From an uncultured Sphingopyxis sp. (GTDB lineage: Bacteria > Pseudomonadota > Alphaproteobacteria > Sphingomonadales > Sphingomonadaceae): DNA of 60,580 bases. Within the stretch, counting starts at the first letter, position 1; each line of letters begins with the position of its first letter. The DNA lies in contig CAKZIN010000030.1 of assembly GCA_936933955.1 (NCBI GenBank), positions 1 to 60,580 of the forward strand, read 5' to 3'. The position numbers were made by a program, and so were the translations under genes. The notes under the pieces are model-generated. The model had not been told where the DNA came from. It worked only from the letters and a program-made list of their open reading frames with translations, and did not search any database. Shown one piece after another: positions 26,784-37,436 of this stretch.

Positions 26784-27869
26784 ATGCTCTACCTCGACTA
26801 TCAAGCCACCACTCCGCTCGCTCCGGAGGTCAAGACGGCGATGCTGCCCTGGCTCGCCGCACCGGGAGAGGGTGACGGGTTCGCAAACCCCGCGAGCGCC
26901 TACCGTGCGGGCCGCGCAGCGTCGGTGATGGTGGAGCAGGCGCGCGACGCGGTGGCCGCGTTGCTGCCGCGCGGCGGGCAAGTCGTTTTCACCTCCGGCG
27001 CGACCGAAGCGCTCAACTGGGCGATGGCGCGGGCCAAGGGCCCGAAGGCCGCGCTGGCGATCGAGCATGCCGCGACCCGCGCGTCGATGGAGCTGGTCGG
27101 CGGCACCGACCTCCCGGTCGGCGCGGACGGCGTGGCGCCGCCGCCCGACCCCGCGTTGCTGCCCGAAGCTGGGTTGGTGGCGGTGATGCTCGTCAACAAC
27201 GAGGTTGGCACAATCCAACCGGTCGCCGATTATGCGGACGCGGCGCACGCGCGGGGCTCGCTGCTGCTGTGCGACGCCGTTCAGGCGCTGGGGCGAGTGC
27301 CCATTCCCAACAATGTCGATCTCGTCGCGCTGTCGGCGCACAAGGTGCACGGGCCCAAGGGCATCGGCGCGCTGTGGATCCGCGACGGGGTGGAGCTCGC
27401 CCCGCTGATCGTCGGCGGATCGCAGGAGCATGGCTTGCGCGCCGGCACCGTTTCGCCGGCGCTGATCGCCGGCTTCGGCGCGGCAGCGACGCTCTGCGCC
27501 GAGCGCTGGGACACCGATCACGCACATGTGTCGCGACTGTGGGAGATCGCCGCGGAGCGCATCGCCGGCTGGCAGATCCTCGGCTCGACGACGCATCGCT
27601 ATCGCGGCAACCTCAGCCTGCGCAAGGATGGCGTCAACGGCTCGCGACTGTTGTCCGACGCGCGGGAAGTTGCCTTTTCGCTGGGTAGCGCCTGCGCGAG
27701 CGGGTCGGGCAAGGCGAGCCACGTGCTGCGTGCGATGGGCTTCAGCCCGGAGGAAGCGCGCGGCGCCATCCGCATCGGTTGGGGCCGCTACACCAGCGAG
27801 GCCGAGCTTCATGCGGGGATCGACGCGCTGCTCGCGGCGGCAACGGTGCAGGAGCGCTTTGCCGCATGA
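26784..27869 (+). CDS. Cysteine desulfurase (NifS/IscS-type)
   Basis: 361 residues. Known: PLP enzyme that takes sulfur from L-cysteine for iron-sulfur clusters and thiolated cofactors. Seen: start YLDYQATTPLAPEV, FTSGATEALNWAM, LVNNEVGTIQPVADY, the PLP lysine K187 in ALSAHKVHGPKGIGALW, and the sulfur-carrying cysteine C304 in LGSACASGSGKASHVLRAMG. The SGSGKAS loop resembles group I NifS/IscS-type enzymes. It overlaps the downstream ferredoxin by 4 bases. The usual scaffold genes are not adjacent here. Confidence 0.9.
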   Translation: MLYLDYQATTPLAPEVKTAMLPWLAAPGEGDGFANPASAYRAGRAASVMVEQARDAVAALLPRGGQVVFTSGATEALNWAMARAKGPKAALAIEHAATRASMELVGGTDLPVGADGVAPPPDPALLPEAGLVAVMLVNNEVGTIQPVADYADAAHARGSLLLCDAVQALGRVPIPNNVDLVALSAHKVHGPKGIGALWIRDGVELAPLIVGGSQEHGLRAGTVSPALIAGFGAAATLCAERWDTDHAHVSRLWEIAAERIAGWQILGSTTHRYRGNLSLRKDGVNGSRLLSDAREVAFSLGSACASGSGKASHVLRAMGFSPEEARGAIRIGWGRYTSEAELHAGIDALLAAATVQERFAA

Positions 27870-28201
27870 TCGTGCGCTTCGTCGAAAGCGGCGGGCAGGA
27901 AACCAACGCCGAGCCACGCGCGGGAGAGGTGACCTTGCTCGACCTCGCCCAGCGCGCCGGGCTCCCGCTCGAGGGGACGTGCGAGGGGCAGATGGCGTGT
28001 TCGACCTGCCATGTCGTCATTGCCGATGCGGACGTGTTCGCGGGGCTCCCGCGGGCCAGTGAGGATGAGGAGGATATGCTAGACCTCGCCGCGGGGGTGC
28101 GGCGGACGAGCCGCCTCGCCTGCCAACTCCGCCTCGCCGATCTGCCCGACGGGATCGAGGTGCGCATCCCCGCCGACGCACACGACGTGCAACGCTTCTG
28201 A
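27866..28201 (+). CDS. [2Fe-2S] ferredoxin, adrenodoxin type
   Basis: 111 residues. Known: electron carrier for iron-sulfur assembly or P450/oxygenase partners. Seen: cluster cysteines C39, C45, C48 (GTCEGQMACSTCHVVI) and C86 (RLACQLRL), spacing C-x5-C-x2-C-x37-C, as in Fdx/adrenodoxin. The start overlaps the stop of the cysteine desulfurase (ATGA), so it is most likely part of an iron-sulfur assembly unit. Confidence 0.9.
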   Translation: MIVRFVESGGQETNAEPRAGEVTLLDLAQRAGLPLEGTCEGQMACSTCHVVIADADVFAGLPRASEDEEDMLDLAAGVRRTSRLACQLRLADLPDGIEVRIPADAHDVQRF

Positions 28202-28253
28202 ACCCAGCCGCCCCGTGCCGCGTTACCGCCCCGACTTCATCGGATCGGGGACA

Positions 28254-29324
28254 ATGATGCGACATCAAACGACGTCGGCGATCGGCGCGGCAATGGCGGC
28301 GGCGCTCGCCGGGTGCGGCTTTCAGGGCACCGACACCCCCTACCAAGACAATGCGAACAAGGCGGGCTCGACCGCCGCTCGGCCCGCGCCCGCTGCGGCA
28401 CCGCGCGGCGACGCGCAGGCCGAAGCGGAGATCAAGGCGATCGAGGCGCGCGTCGGCGGGCGGCTGGGCGTGCTGCTGACCGATGCGGCGGGACAGGTGC
28501 TCGTCGCGCACCGCGCGGGCGAACGCTACCCGATCTGCTCGACCTTCAAGCTGCCGCTCGCCGGCATGGTGCTGGCGGAGGCCGATGCGGGCCGCGTCAA
28601 GCTTGATCAGGAGATCGCCTACGGGCGCGATCAGGTCGTGCCGCACAGCGACGTGATGCAGGCAGGGCTGTCGGGCGAGCGGGGCACGACGACGGTGACC
28701 AAGGCGCTCGACGCTGCACTCGTCAACAGCGACAACACCGCCGCGAACCTCCTGCTGACGCTGGTGGGGAGCTACGATGGCTTCCGCGCCAAAGCGGACG
28801 CGATGGGCGCGGGCGGGCAAGTGCGCGTCGACCGCAGCGAAGGCGTGCTCAACGAAAATGCGCGCGCGAGCGCGGAGGACAGCGCGACGCCGGTAGGAAT
28901 GCTGACCGTGATGCGATCGCTGTTCGCGGGGCAGACCCTCTCCGACACGTCGCGGCAGCGGTTGATCGGCTGGACGCGGGATGCGGAGACGGGGCGCAAT
29001 CGCGTACGCTCCGGCCTCACGCAGGGGATGCGCGCGGGGGAGAAGACCGGCACCTGCACGCGCAGCTACAACGATGTGGGCTGGATCGCCGCCAACCGTG
29101 CGGGCAACGCGCCGATCAGCCACTTGTTTGCGGTGTACCTCGACGAGACCGATGCGAGCGAAGAAGCCGCGAACGCGGCGCTCGCCGACGTGGGTCGCGT
29201 GTTCGCACGCGTTCTGAGCTCGCCGGGAAGCGCCGGAGCGGTCGCGACCGATACGGCCACAGGACGCGCCGCAGCGCCGCGCACGCAGCAAGCGCAAGCG
29301 CCAGCGGAACCGAAGACCAAGTGA
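28254..29324 (+). CDS. Class A beta-lactamase, predicted lipoprotein
   Basis: 356 residues (ATG 28254; ATG 28257 and a longer frame from 28215 are also open). Known: serine beta-lactamase. Seen: signal with lipobox (MAAALAGC, Cys21), a 35-residue Ala/Pro-rich linker, then S-x-x-K as CSTFK (C95, S96, K99), SDN at 159-161, the omega-loop Glu in RSEGVLN (E196, N200) and KTGTC at 264-268. All class A catalytic residues are present. C95 and C268 fall at Ambler positions 69 and 238, the pair that forms a disulfide in class A carbapenemases. A Ser/Ala/Pro-rich tail of about 35 residues follows the fold. No regulator (ampR-like) is next to it. Confidence 0.92.
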   Translation: MMRHQTTSAIGAAMAAALAGCGFQGTDTPYQDNANKAGSTAARPAPAAAPRGDAQAEAEIKAIEARVGGRLGVLLTDAAGQVLVAHRAGERYPICSTFKLPLAGMVLAEADAGRVKLDQEIAYGRDQVVPHSDVMQAGLSGERGTTTVTKALDAALVNSDNTAANLLLTLVGSYDGFRAKADAMGAGGQVRVDRSEGVLNENARASAEDSATPVGMLTVMRSLFAGQTLSDTSRQRLIGWTRDAETGRNRVRSGLTQGMRAGEKTGTCTRSYNDVGWIAANRAGNAPISHLFAVYLDETDASEEAANAALADVGRVFARVLSSPGSAGAVATDTATGRAAAPRTQQAQAPAEPKTK

Positions 29325-29368
29325 TGTGAGGATGGGAGGGGGGCAGCGCGCCCCCTTTCCCCTTTCGC

Positions 29369-31465
<2,097 letters not shown>

Positions 31466-31497
31466 GCGACACTCGCTAGCGCGAGCGCGGGCGTCAC

Positions 31498-32898
31498 TCA
31501 ACCGGCGAGACCGGCCAACCCCGCCAGCGACAGAAAGCTGAAAAAGCCGATGATGTCGGTCGTCGCGGTGACAAACACCGCGGAGGATACGGCGGGGTCC
31601 ACATCCATGCGATCGAGCAGCACCGGCACGAAAAACCCTGCGAGCCCTGCCGCGAGGTTCGTGATCGCCATCGCCGCGGCGATGACCATGCCGAGCGTCG
31701 GGTTGCCAAAGATCAGCGTCACGCCGACCCCGATGATCGTGCCCAGCGCGGCGCCATTGGCAAGCGCGATGGTGATCTCCCGCACCACCATGCGCGCGGT
31801 GTTGGCGCTCGTCAGCTGGTTGGTGGCGAGCGCGCGCACCGTCACCGCCAGCGTCTGAGTCCCCGCATTGCCGCCCATGCCCGATACGATCGGCATCAGC
31901 ACGGCGAGCAGCGCCAGCGCGGCGATCTCCGCCTGGAACATGCCGACGACGCTCGCTGCGAGCATCGCGGTGCCGAGGTTGACGATCAGCCAGGAAAGGC
32001 GCGTGCGCACCGCGAGGTGGATCGGCTGGTTGATGTCGCCATCGCCCGCACCTGCGAGGCGCGTCACGTCCTCGCTCGCCTCTTCCTGGACAATGTGGAC
32101 GATGTCGTCGGCGGTGATCATGCCGACCAGCCGCCCGGCCGGGTCGACCACCGCGGCGGAGATCAGCGCATATTTCTGGAAGCGCAGCGCGACCTCTTCC
32201 TGATCCATGTCGACCGGGATCAGCGTCTGCTGGCGCACCATGATGTCCGCGACCTTCTCCGCCCGCGCGGTGCGCAACAAACGAGAGAGCTGGACATATC
32301 CGATCGGCCGGTGCGCAGGATCGACGACGTAGATTTCGTAGAAGTCCTCCGCCGCTTCCTTGTCCTCGCGCAGGCGGTCGATGATGTCGCCGACGGTGAC
32401 ATGCTCGCCCACCGCGACGAGGTCGCGCTGCATCAGGCGGCCGGCGGTTTCCTCGGGGTAGGAAAGCGCGTTCTCGATCGCCGCGCGGTCTTCGGGACCG
32501 AGCTGGGCGAGGACGGCGGCCTGATCGTCGGCCTCCATGTCCTCGATCATCGCGACCGCGTCGTCGGTATCGAGCTCCGCCGCGATCTCCGCGACCTGCG
32601 CCGGGCCGAGCGTATCGACCAGTCCTTCGCGGACATAGTCGTTCATCTCGGCGATGACGTCGGCGTCGATCAGCTCGCCCAGTGCACGGGCGAGCGCGGG
32701 GCGGTGGTTCTCGCCCACCGTTTCGAACAGGTCGGCGCGGTCGGCGGGGTGGAGTGGTTCGACCAGCGCGCGCGCGGCGTCGTCGTCTCCCGCATCGACC
32801 GCGGCAAGCACGCGGCGAACGAATTCCGGGCGCAGCCGGTCGTCCTCGTCCAACTGCGAGGGCGGCGGCGGCGCGGGGGCGAGTTCGTCGACGCTCAT
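31498..32898 (-). CDS. mgtE: MgtE family magnesium transporter
   Basis: 466 residues. Known: Mg2+ channel gated by cytosolic Mg2+. Seen: an N-terminal helical domain (about 30-155, with ALVEPLHPADRADLFETV), two CBS domains (about 160-285, with YVVDPAHRPIGYVQLSRLL and VVDPAGRLVGMITADDIV), then five membrane helices with the MgtE signature PIVSGMGGNAGTQTLAVTVRAL. Full length. Its start overlaps the stop of the upstream Mur ligase gene by 4 bases (ATGA). No Mg-responsive leader is visible. Confidence 0.95.
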   Translation of the reverse strand: MSVDELAPAPPPPSQLDEDDRLRPEFVRRVLAAVDAGDDDAARALVEPLHPADRADLFETVGENHRPALARALGELIDADVIAEMNDYVREGLVDTLGPAQVAEIAAELDTDDAVAMIEDMEADDQAAVLAQLGPEDRAAIENALSYPEETAGRLMQRDLVAVGEHVTVGDIIDRLREDKEAAEDFYEIYVVDPAHRPIGYVQLSRLLRTARAEKVADIMVRQQTLIPVDMDQEEVALRFQKYALISAAVVDPAGRLVGMITADDIVHIVQEEASEDVTRLAGAGDGDINQPIHLAVRTRLSWLIVNLGTAMLAASVVGMFQAEIAALALLAVLMPIVSGMGGNAGTQTLAVTVRALATNQLTSANTARMVVREITIALANGAALGTIIGVGVTLIFGNPTLGMVIAAAMAITNLAAGLAGFFVPVLLDRMDVDPAVSSAVFVTATTDIIGFFSFLSLAGLAGLAG

Positions 32899-34274
32899 CG
32901 TGCCACGAGCCCCTCGAGCAACGAGCGCGCGAAGTCGGTCAGCGTATCGTCACGCGCACCGAGGATGAGGATGCGATCGCCCGCGCGCGCTTCGGCCAGC
33001 ATCGCCGCGCCGCATTGGTCGCGCGAGGGGAGGTGGGTAGCGTCAGCGCCGTCCCCTCGAATGTCCGCCACCAGCCGCTCGCTGCCGACGCTGCGGTCGA
33101 CGGTGCCGCCGAAATAGACCGGGTCGCACACCCACAGCCGGTCGCCGTCACGCATCCCCGCGGCGAAGCTCTGCGCAAGTTCGGCGCCCATCTGACGCAG
33201 CGGGCCGTAGCCGTGCGGCTGGAAGAAGATCAGCGCGCGGCCTGGTGTGTCGGCGACCGCTGAGAGGGTTGCGGCGACCTTGTCCGGGTTATGCGCGAAG
33301 TCGTCGATGACGGTTACGCCCGCGGCGCTCCCGACAATCTCATAACGCCGAGCGGTGCCCGCAAAGCTCGCGAGAGCGCGCGCAGCTTTGGCGTAGCCCA
33401 TCCCCAGGGCGTGCGCGGCGGCGCAGGCGGCGAGCGCGTTGCTGACATTGTGCCGACCCGGCTGGCGGAGCGTGACGGGGTGGTGCTCGCCATCGACCGC
33501 GAGCGTGAAGTCGATCCCATCCCCCCGCGGCCGCGCATCCATCGCCCGCACGTCGGCATGCTCGGCGAAACCGAAGCTGACAGTCGATGGCAGGTTGGCG
33601 CTGTCGGGGTCATCGGCGTTGGTGACAGCGTGCTCGGCGACGCGGAGAAAATCTCCAAACAGTTGCGTGAGTTCGTCGAGGCTCTTGTGATCGAGGCTGA
33701 CGTTGGTGACGATCGCGACGCTCGGGCGGTAGAGCGCGATCGAGCCGTCGCTCTCGTCCACTTCTGAGACGTAGAGATCGGCATTACCGACTACGGCGCT
33801 CGCAAAGGGCATGTCGGGGGTCGCGAAGTTGCGCATCACCGCGCCGTTCATCACCGTCGGTTTGCGACCCGCGCATGACAGTATGTGACCGAGCATCGCG
33901 GTGACGGTCGATTTCCCGCTCGTCCCCCCGACCCCGACGCTGTGCGCTGCGGCGTTGAAGAGCGCAGCGTTGAGCTCCGCGCGGGTCATGCGCGGGGCCC
34001 CGAGCTCACGCGCCCGGACGACCTCGGGAACGCTGTCCTCGATCGCGGCGGAGGCGATCAGCGTCTGTTCCGCGGAGGTCATGCCGCTGCCGTCCTGCGG
34101 GAACAGCACGATGCCCTGATCCTCTAGCCAGGCGAACTTGTCCGCCGACCGCCCCGCGTCGCGGCTACGATCGCTCCCGGCGACCTCACTCCCGCGCGCC
34201 CGTGCGATCAGCGCGAGTGGAAGCATTCCCGACCCGCCAATGCCGCAGAAGAAGGTTTTCGCCGGAAGCGTCAT
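32895..34274 (-). CDS. mpl: Mur ligase family protein, Mpl/MurC-like
   Basis: 459 residues from ATG 34274. Known: Mur ligases join amino acids or peptides to UDP-MurNAc; Mpl adds a recycled tripeptide. Seen: N-terminal Rossmann FFCGIGGSGMLPLALI, ATP loop SVGVGGTSGKSTVTAML, EVDESDGSIALYRPSVAIV and the C-terminal RYEIVGSAAGVTVIDDFAHNPDKVAATL. MurC and Mpl share these blocks, and I favour the recycling enzyme because no other division-wall genes are here and the divergent neighbour is an LD-carboxypeptidase; MurC-like is the alternative. It is the first gene of the unit with mgtE and the S9 peptidase. Confidence 0.75.
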   Translation of the reverse strand: MTLPAKTFFCGIGGSGMLPLALIARARGSEVAGSDRSRDAGRSADKFAWLEDQGIVLFPQDGSGMTSAEQTLIASAAIEDSVPEVVRARELGAPRMTRAELNAALFNAAAHSVGVGGTSGKSTVTAMLGHILSCAGRKPTVMNGAVMRNFATPDMPFASAVVGNADLYVSEVDESDGSIALYRPSVAIVTNVSLDHKSLDELTQLFGDFLRVAEHAVTNADDPDSANLPSTVSFGFAEHADVRAMDARPRGDGIDFTLAVDGEHHPVTLRQPGRHNVSNALAACAAAHALGMGYAKAARALASFAGTARRYEIVGSAAGVTVIDDFAHNPDKVAATLSAVADTPGRALIFFQPHGYGPLRQMGAELAQSFAAGMRDGDRLWVCDPVYFGGTVDRSVGSERLVADIRGDGADATHLPSRDQCGAAMLAEARAGDRILILGARDDTLTDFARSLLEGLVAR

Positions 34275-34406
34275 GGTCCCGCGCGCTAGGCGGGGGAGGG
34301 CGGGGGGACAAGCCCTTGCGACGTGAGGCGAGTCAAAGGCCCTCCCTTGCCCGTGTCGCCCAAATCCGGCACGGCGGTGGGCGTCGCAACCGGGGGAGAG
34401 GGCCGC

Positions 34407-35300
34407 GTGAAGATCGGGATCGTCGCGCCGAGCGTCTATCTGCTCCCTGTGCACGTGCAAAAGATCCGCGCGCTCGCTGCGGCGCAGTTCCCCGATGTCG
34501 AGCTTGTCATCCACCCGCAGGTGTTCGCTCGATCGTCCAACGTCATGGGCGGGGAGACGGGCTTCACCGTCTCCAACGAAGAGGTCGTGCCCGATCCGAT
34601 GCGCCACGGGCATTTCGCGGGTAACGATGCGCAGCGCCGCGACGCCTTTGTCGAGTTCGCCAACCGCGAGGATATCGACGCGATCTGGTTCGCGCGCGGG
34701 GGTTATGGCGCGGGTCGGATTGCACCCGACATCCTCCCCCGCCTGTCGCCGGTGGCACGACGCAAGGCCTATATGGGCTATAGCGACGCAGGCTATCTGC
34801 TCGCCGCGCTGTATCGCGCGGGCTTTCCGCACGTAGCGCACGGACCGATGGTGGTCGACGTCAACCGCACCGGCGGAGAGGAGCCCGCCAGCCGTGCGCT
34901 CGCCTGGCTCAGCCGCAAGGATCCGCGCGCGCTCGAACCGTCGATGCGCCCCGGCGACACGCATGTTGCGCTCAACCTCATCACCCTCGCCATGCTCGTC
35001 GGCACGCCGCTGATGCCTGACCTGTCGGGCAGCGTGGTGATGGTCGAGGAGGTGAGCGAATATCTTTACTCGGTCGATCGCTGCATGTTCGCGGTGACCA
35101 GTTCGATGTGGCGGCACCCCCCGAAAGAGCTGTGGCTCGGGCGGATCAGCGACATCAAGGACAACGACCGCCCATTCGGCGACGATGAGGTGGGGATCGC
35201 GCGCTACTGGTGCGAACGATCGAACATCCGCTACGGCGGCCGCGCCGATATCGGCCATGACAACGCCAATAAGGTGGTCCCGTTCGGGCGCCTCGGCTGA
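34407..35300 (+). CDS. ldcA: LD-carboxypeptidase (S66 family)
   Basis: 297 residues from GTG 34407, preceded by GGGGGAGAGG (the frame is open to 34323, but this SD and the KIGIVAPS start decide it). Known: cytosolic removal of the terminal D-Ala from recycled tetrapeptides. Seen: IGIVAPSVYLLP, AQFPDVELVIHPQVFARSS, IDAIWFARGGYGAGRI, the catalytic Ser in AYMGYSDAGYLLAALY, and later Glu/His sites around VMVEEVSEYLYSVDR and RADIGHDNANKV. Divergent from the Mpl-like ligase (132 bases between starts), so the two may form one peptidoglycan recycling locus. Confidence 0.88.
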   Translation: MKIGIVAPSVYLLPVHVQKIRALAAAQFPDVELVIHPQVFARSSNVMGGETGFTVSNEEVVPDPMRHGHFAGNDAQRRDAFVEFANREDIDAIWFARGGYGAGRIAPDILPRLSPVARRKAYMGYSDAGYLLAALYRAGFPHVAHGPMVVDVNRTGGEEPASRALAWLSRKDPRALEPSMRPGDTHVALNLITLAMLVGTPLMPDLSGSVVMVEEVSEYLYSVDRCMFAVTSSMWRHPPKELWLGRISDIKDNDRPFGDDEVGIARYWCERSNIRYGGRADIGHDNANKVVPFGRLG

Positions 35301-35320
35301 CTAAGCTCAAGGGAGAGATG

Positions 35321-36256
35321 ATGCGCGCGTTCCTGTTTCCAGGTCAGGGCAGCCAGGCGGTCGGCATGGGCCGCGACCTCGCCGCGGCAAGCGCGGTCGC
35401 GCGCCAGACGCTGGAGGAAGTGGACGACGCGCTCGGCCAGAAGCTTTCCGTGCTGATGGCGGAGGGGCCGGAGGCGGACCTCACGCTCACCGCCAACGCG
35501 CAGCCCGCGATCATGGCCAACGCCATCGCCACGCTGCGCGTCATGCAGCGCGAGGGCGGGCTCCGTCTGACCGACAGGGCGCAGGCGCTCGCGGGGCACA
35601 GCCTCGGCGAATATAGCGCGCTGTGCGCCGGCGAGAGCTTCGACCTTGCCACCACCGCGCGGCTGCTGCGGGTGCGTGGCGATGCGATGCAGGCGGCGGT
35701 GCCGGTGGGGGAGGGCGCGATGGCCGCGCTGCTCGGCGCCGACATCGCCGCGGCGCAAGCCCTGTGCGACGCGGCGGCGGAGGGCGAAGTGCTCGCGGTC
35801 GCCAATGACAATGACCCGACGCAGGTGGTCATCTCCGGCCACGCCGCTGCGGTCGAGCGCGCCATCGCTATCGCCAAGGACAACGGCATCCGCCGCGCGG
35901 TAAAGCTGCCGGTGTCGGCGCCGTTTCACTCGCCGCTGATGCAGCCTGCCGCCGATGCGATGCGCGACGCGCTGGCGAAGCATCGCCCCCAGGCGCCGCT
36001 GATCCCGATCTGGGCAAACGTCACCGCTTCGCCGGAAAGCGACCCGGCGCGCATCGCTGACCTTCTCGTCGAGCAGGTCACCGGCCGCGTCCGCTGGCGT
36101 GAGACCATCGCCGCGATGTGGGAGGCGGGCGTCACCGATTTCGTCGAAGTCGGCGGCAAGGTGCTCGGCCCGATGGTGAAGCGCATCGCGCCCGACGCCA
36201 GCGTTACCAGCGTCGTGACGATGGCCGATATCGAACAGATTGCGAAGGAGTGGTGA
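35321..36256 (+). CDS. fabD: Malonyl-CoA:ACP transacylase
   Basis: 311 residues. ATG 35321 is preferred over the adjacent ATG 35318 because GGGAG then has a usable spacing. Known: loads malonyl onto ACP for fatty acid synthesis. Seen: MRAFLFPGQGSQAVGMG, the nucleophile S94 in AGHSLGEYSAL, a Gln-containing QPAIMANAIA and the His in VKLPVSAPFHSPLMQPAADAM. Full length. First of a run fabD-fabG-acpP-fabF-mltG; the next start is 2 bases after its stop. Confidence 0.96.
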   Translation: MRAFLFPGQGSQAVGMGRDLAAASAVARQTLEEVDDALGQKLSVLMAEGPEADLTLTANAQPAIMANAIATLRVMQREGGLRLTDRAQALAGHSLGEYSALCAGESFDLATTARLLRVRGDAMQAAVPVGEGAMAALLGADIAAAQALCDAAAEGEVLAVANDNDPTQVVISGHAAAVERAIAIAKDNGIRRAVKLPVSAPFHSPLMQPAADAMRDALAKHRPQAPLIPIWANVTASPESDPARIADLLVEQVTGRVRWRETIAAMWEAGVTDFVEVGGKVLGPMVKRIAPDASVTSVVTMADIEQIAKEW

Positions 36257-36258
36257 GC

Positions 36259-36999
36259 ATGTTCGACCTTTCCGGCATGACCGCGCTCGTCACGGGCGCA
36301 AGCGGCGGCATCGGCTCCGCCATCGCAAAGGCGCTGAGCGAACAGGGCGCGCGGCTGGCGCTATCGGGGTCGAACGCGGACAAGCTGGCGACGTTCGCAG
36401 CGGAGCTTGGCGGCGATCATGCGACACTCGCCTGCGACCTCAGCGACGGAGGCGCGGTCGATGCGCTGGTGCCGTCGGCGGTGGAGGCGCTGGGCGGCAA
36501 GCTCGATATTCTCGTCAACAACGCCGGCATCACGCGCGACAATCTCGCCATGCGGATGAAGGACGAGGAGTGGGATGCCGTCATCCGCGTCAACCTCGAA
36601 GCCGCCTTTCGCCTGGCGCGGGCGTCGCTCAAACCGATGATGAAGGCGCGCTTTGGCCGCATCATCTCGATCACCAGCGTCGTCGGCGTAACCGGCAATC
36701 CGGGGCAGGCCAATTATGCCGCCTCAAAGGCGGGGCTGATCGGCATGTCCAAGGCGCTCGCCGCCGAAGTCGCCAGCCGCAACGTCACGGTCAACTGCGT
36801 CGCGCCGGGCTTCATCGCCAGCGCGATGACCGACGCGCTGCCCGACGCGCAAAAAGAGGCGCTCAACGCGCGCATTCCGATGGGGCGCATGGGTGAGGGC
36901 GCGGACATCGGCGCCGCGGTCGCCTACCTCGCCAGTCGCGAGGCGGGTTACATCACCGGCCAGACGCTGCACGTCAACGGCGGCATGGCGATGATCTGA
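36259..36999 (+). CDS. fabG: 3-oxoacyl-ACP reductase
   Basis: 246 residues (ATG 36259; GTG 36253 is also possible). Known: NADPH reduction of 3-oxoacyl-ACP. Seen: TGASGGIGSA cofactor loop (12-21), NNAGITRDNLAMRM, the catalytic SITSVVGVTGNPGQANYAASK (Ser, Tyr, Lys) and the C-terminal ITGQTLHVNGGMAMI. Full length. Two bases separate it from fabD. The 24-base repeat at 36987-37010/37021-37044 starts in its last codons. Confidence 0.96.
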   Translation: MFDLSGMTALVTGASGGIGSAIAKALSEQGARLALSGSNADKLATFAAELGGDHATLACDLSDGGAVDALVPSAVEALGGKLDILVNNAGITRDNLAMRMKDEEWDAVIRVNLEAAFRLARASLKPMMKARFGRIISITSVVGVTGNPGQANYAASKAGLIGMSKALAAEVASRNVTVNCVAPGFIASAMTDALPDAQKEALNARIPMGRMGEGADIGAAVAYLASREAGYITGQTLHVNGGMAMI

Positions 37000-37044
37000 C
37001 GCCCACCGCCTGCCGGCTTCGGCGATGATCTAACGCCCGCCGCC
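36987..37044 (+). repeat. Imperfect 24-base direct repeat across the fabG stop
   Basis: GGCGATGATCTGACGCCCACCGCC (36987-37010) recurs at 37021-37044 with two changes (TGA to TAA, and A to G), separated by 10 bases. The first copy contains the fabG stop codon and the second a TAA in the same relative position. It looks like a short duplication of the 3' end of fabG. Confidence 0.7.
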
Positions 37045-37131
37045 CTCCCTTTCGCGAATCCCTTGCAGGGGCGCGGGGAGGCGGATAGGGCGACGCCTGA
37101 ATTTCTGTTCATACGAGCAAGGACTGTAACC

Positions 37132-37368
37132 ATGAGCGACACCGCGACCCGGGTGAAGAACATCGTCGTCGAGCACCTCGGCGTCGAAGCCGACAAGGTC
37201 ACCGAAGAAGCGAGCTTCATCGACGATCTGGGCGCGGACAGCCTCGACATCGTCGAGCTGGTGATGGCGTTCGAAGAAGAGTTCGGCGTCGAAATCCCCG
37301 ACGACGCGGCGGAAAAGATCACGACCGTGAAGGACGCGATCGACTTCATCGACGCCAACAACGCCTGA
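37132..37368 (+). CDS. acpP: Acyl carrier protein
   Basis: 78 residues from ATG 37132. Known: carries growing acyl chains on phosphopantetheine in fatty acid synthesis. Seen: acidic four-helix protein with the attachment serine S37 in DDLGADSLDIVELVMAFEE and the usual EIPDDAAEKITTVKDAIDFI end. Full length. A terminator follows at 37406. The gap from fabG (37000-37131) holds the short repeat and no other gene. Confidence 0.98.
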   Translation: MSDTATRVKNIVVEHLGVEADKVTEEASFIDDLGADSLDIVELVMAFEEEFGVEIPDDAAEKITTVKDAIDFIDANNA

Positions 37369-37405
37369 TCGCCCGGCGCTGCGGCGCCGATCGCGAACGC
37401 ATAAG

Positions 37406-37436
37406 AGGCGGCGCCCGGGTGACCGGCGCCGCCTTT
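37406..37436 (+). terminator. Intrinsic terminator after acpP
   Basis: AGGCGGCGCCCGG (37406-37418) pairs with CCGGCGCCGCCT (37423-37434) around a short loop (one bulged base in the left arm), followed by a T-run. It ends the acpP transcript 37 bases after its stop. The stretch from here to the fabF promoter holds no other feature. Confidence 0.8.

Noticed and set aside
34275..35258. N-terminal extension of the Mur ligase frame to 35258
   Set aside because: It would run antisense through ldcA; the Rossmann start FFCGIGGSG directly follows ATG 34274.
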